From Paraphotobacterium marinum (GTDB lineage: Bacteria; Pseudomonadota; Gammaproteobacteria; Enterobacterales; Vibrionaceae), in NCBI RefSeq assembly GCF_002216855.1, contig NZ_CP022356.1, forward strand, positions 868,001 to 932,000: a DNA stretch of 64,000 bases. Reading direction: 5' to 3'. The notes beneath the pieces are model-generated. The model worked only from the letters and a program-made list of their open reading frames with translations, searched no databases and was not told the DNA's origin. Of the stretch, positions 63,634 to 64,000 are shown in pieces. Numbering within the stretch: position 1 is the stretch's first letter; each line of letters begins with the position of its first letter. A program made the translations under genes and the position numbers.

Positions 63634-64000
63634 AATGAATACTAAAAAATATCTCGCTTCTATTTGGTTACTATTTTTACTTTTAATAATCTTAATTTTC
63701 ATACATAAAAATAAAGATGTAGTTTTTGGTAAGTTTCCTATTGAGTCAAATATTTTTAAACTACTACCATCTGATCAACAAAATCCAATTTTAGATCAAG
63801 CTTTTCAAAAAGTATCTAAAAAAGTAGATCAAAAAATTATATTTCTTTTGAGCAATAAAAATGAAAATCTGGCCATTCAAACTGCAAATACTTTAAAGAC
63901 TGCTCTTAAAAACAACCATTCAACTGCTCAGATTAACCTTGAAAGCAATCAATTTGATTTTCACAAAATATTTAAGAATTTATTTGGTTTTAGATATCAA
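63634..64000 (+). CDS. apeM: MMPL/RND-family lipid exporter (ApeM-like), partial
   Basis: The plus strand is open from ATG 63634 to the window edge, 122 residues. It has one N-terminal membrane helix (YLASIWLLFLLLIILIFI) and then the periplasmic start typical of MMPL exporters: SNIFKLLPSDQQNPILDQAF and KIIFLLSNKNENLAIQTA. MMPL proteins move large lipids across the inner membrane; here it fits aryl polyene export together with the LolA-like carrier. The remainder lies beyond the window. Confidence 0.8.

Overview
This 64 kb window is AT-rich (roughly 30% GC by eye) chromosomal DNA from a gammaproteobacterium. Gammaproteobacterial hallmarks are an E. coli-type mtlA-mtlD-mtlR operon with CRP-like sites, PqiAB, an Arn lipid A operon, a Fur-controlled heme uptake operon, glmR-glmS and an aryl polyene (Ape) cluster. 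A type III pantothenate kinase, nickel superoxide dismutase and many MFS/DMT transporters alongside this low GC fit a Francisella-related or marine host-associated lineage. That placement is an inference with low confidence. I see no insertion sequence, phage or CRISPR array.

Layout. 1-2001: pqiB (partial) and pqiA on the minus strand. 2216-4833: a DeoR-type regulator and glmS. 5032-9690: LD-carboxypeptidase, a sodium:solute symporter and an acyl-CoA synthetase. 9691-13623: the mannitol operon with four CRP-like sites. 13626-15981: a FUSC-type membrane protein, then sodX, sodN and a small membrane protein read on the minus strand. 16031-16255: a striking 25-copy 9-bp tandem repeat. 16562-21525: two paralogous sugar porters, a small unknown and a POT-family transporter, followed by about 740 bp with no intact gene. 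22270-26421: an RND efflux pump. 26759-28317: YfhL-like ferredoxin and TrhP. 28414-32636: flippase, DMT exporter, coaX and an MFS exporter. 32823-34370: secreted GDSL lipase. 34496-39432: arnT-arnB-arnC-arnA(decarboxylase only). 39472-45873: DUF3147-like protein, two tandem Na+/H+ antiporters, tRNA-Pro(GGG), phosphohexomutase, phospholipid methyltransferase-like gene and map. 46071-52549: Fur box and exbB-exbD-hmuR-tonB-hmuT-hmuU-hmuV. 52940-54489: a methyltransferase and a small heat-shock protein. 54630-56551: an S4 protein, a WbuC-type cupin and a flavin-dependent halogenase-like enzyme on the minus strand, divergent from an aryl polyene cluster (56623 to the window end).

How the genes work together. 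The mtl, glm and arn blocks supply sugars and envelope precursors. The Ape cluster builds an aryl polyene lipid from two acyl carrier proteins, a starter ligase, a dehydratase, acyl/glycosyltransferases, a thioesterase, a LolA-like carrier and an MMPL exporter; the catalytic ketosynthases and ketoreductase would lie beyond the right edge. The adjacent halogenase-like gene carries all three family motifs, so a halogenated (xanthomonadin-like) pigment is the most interesting hypothesis here.

Quality caution. Four otherwise well-preserved genes (RND adaptor, arnT twice, tonB, hmuT) are broken by single-base shifts, each of which adding one base to an A or T run would repair; apeL may be a sixth case. 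This looks more like uncorrected homopolymer miscalls than biological decay, but both remain possible.
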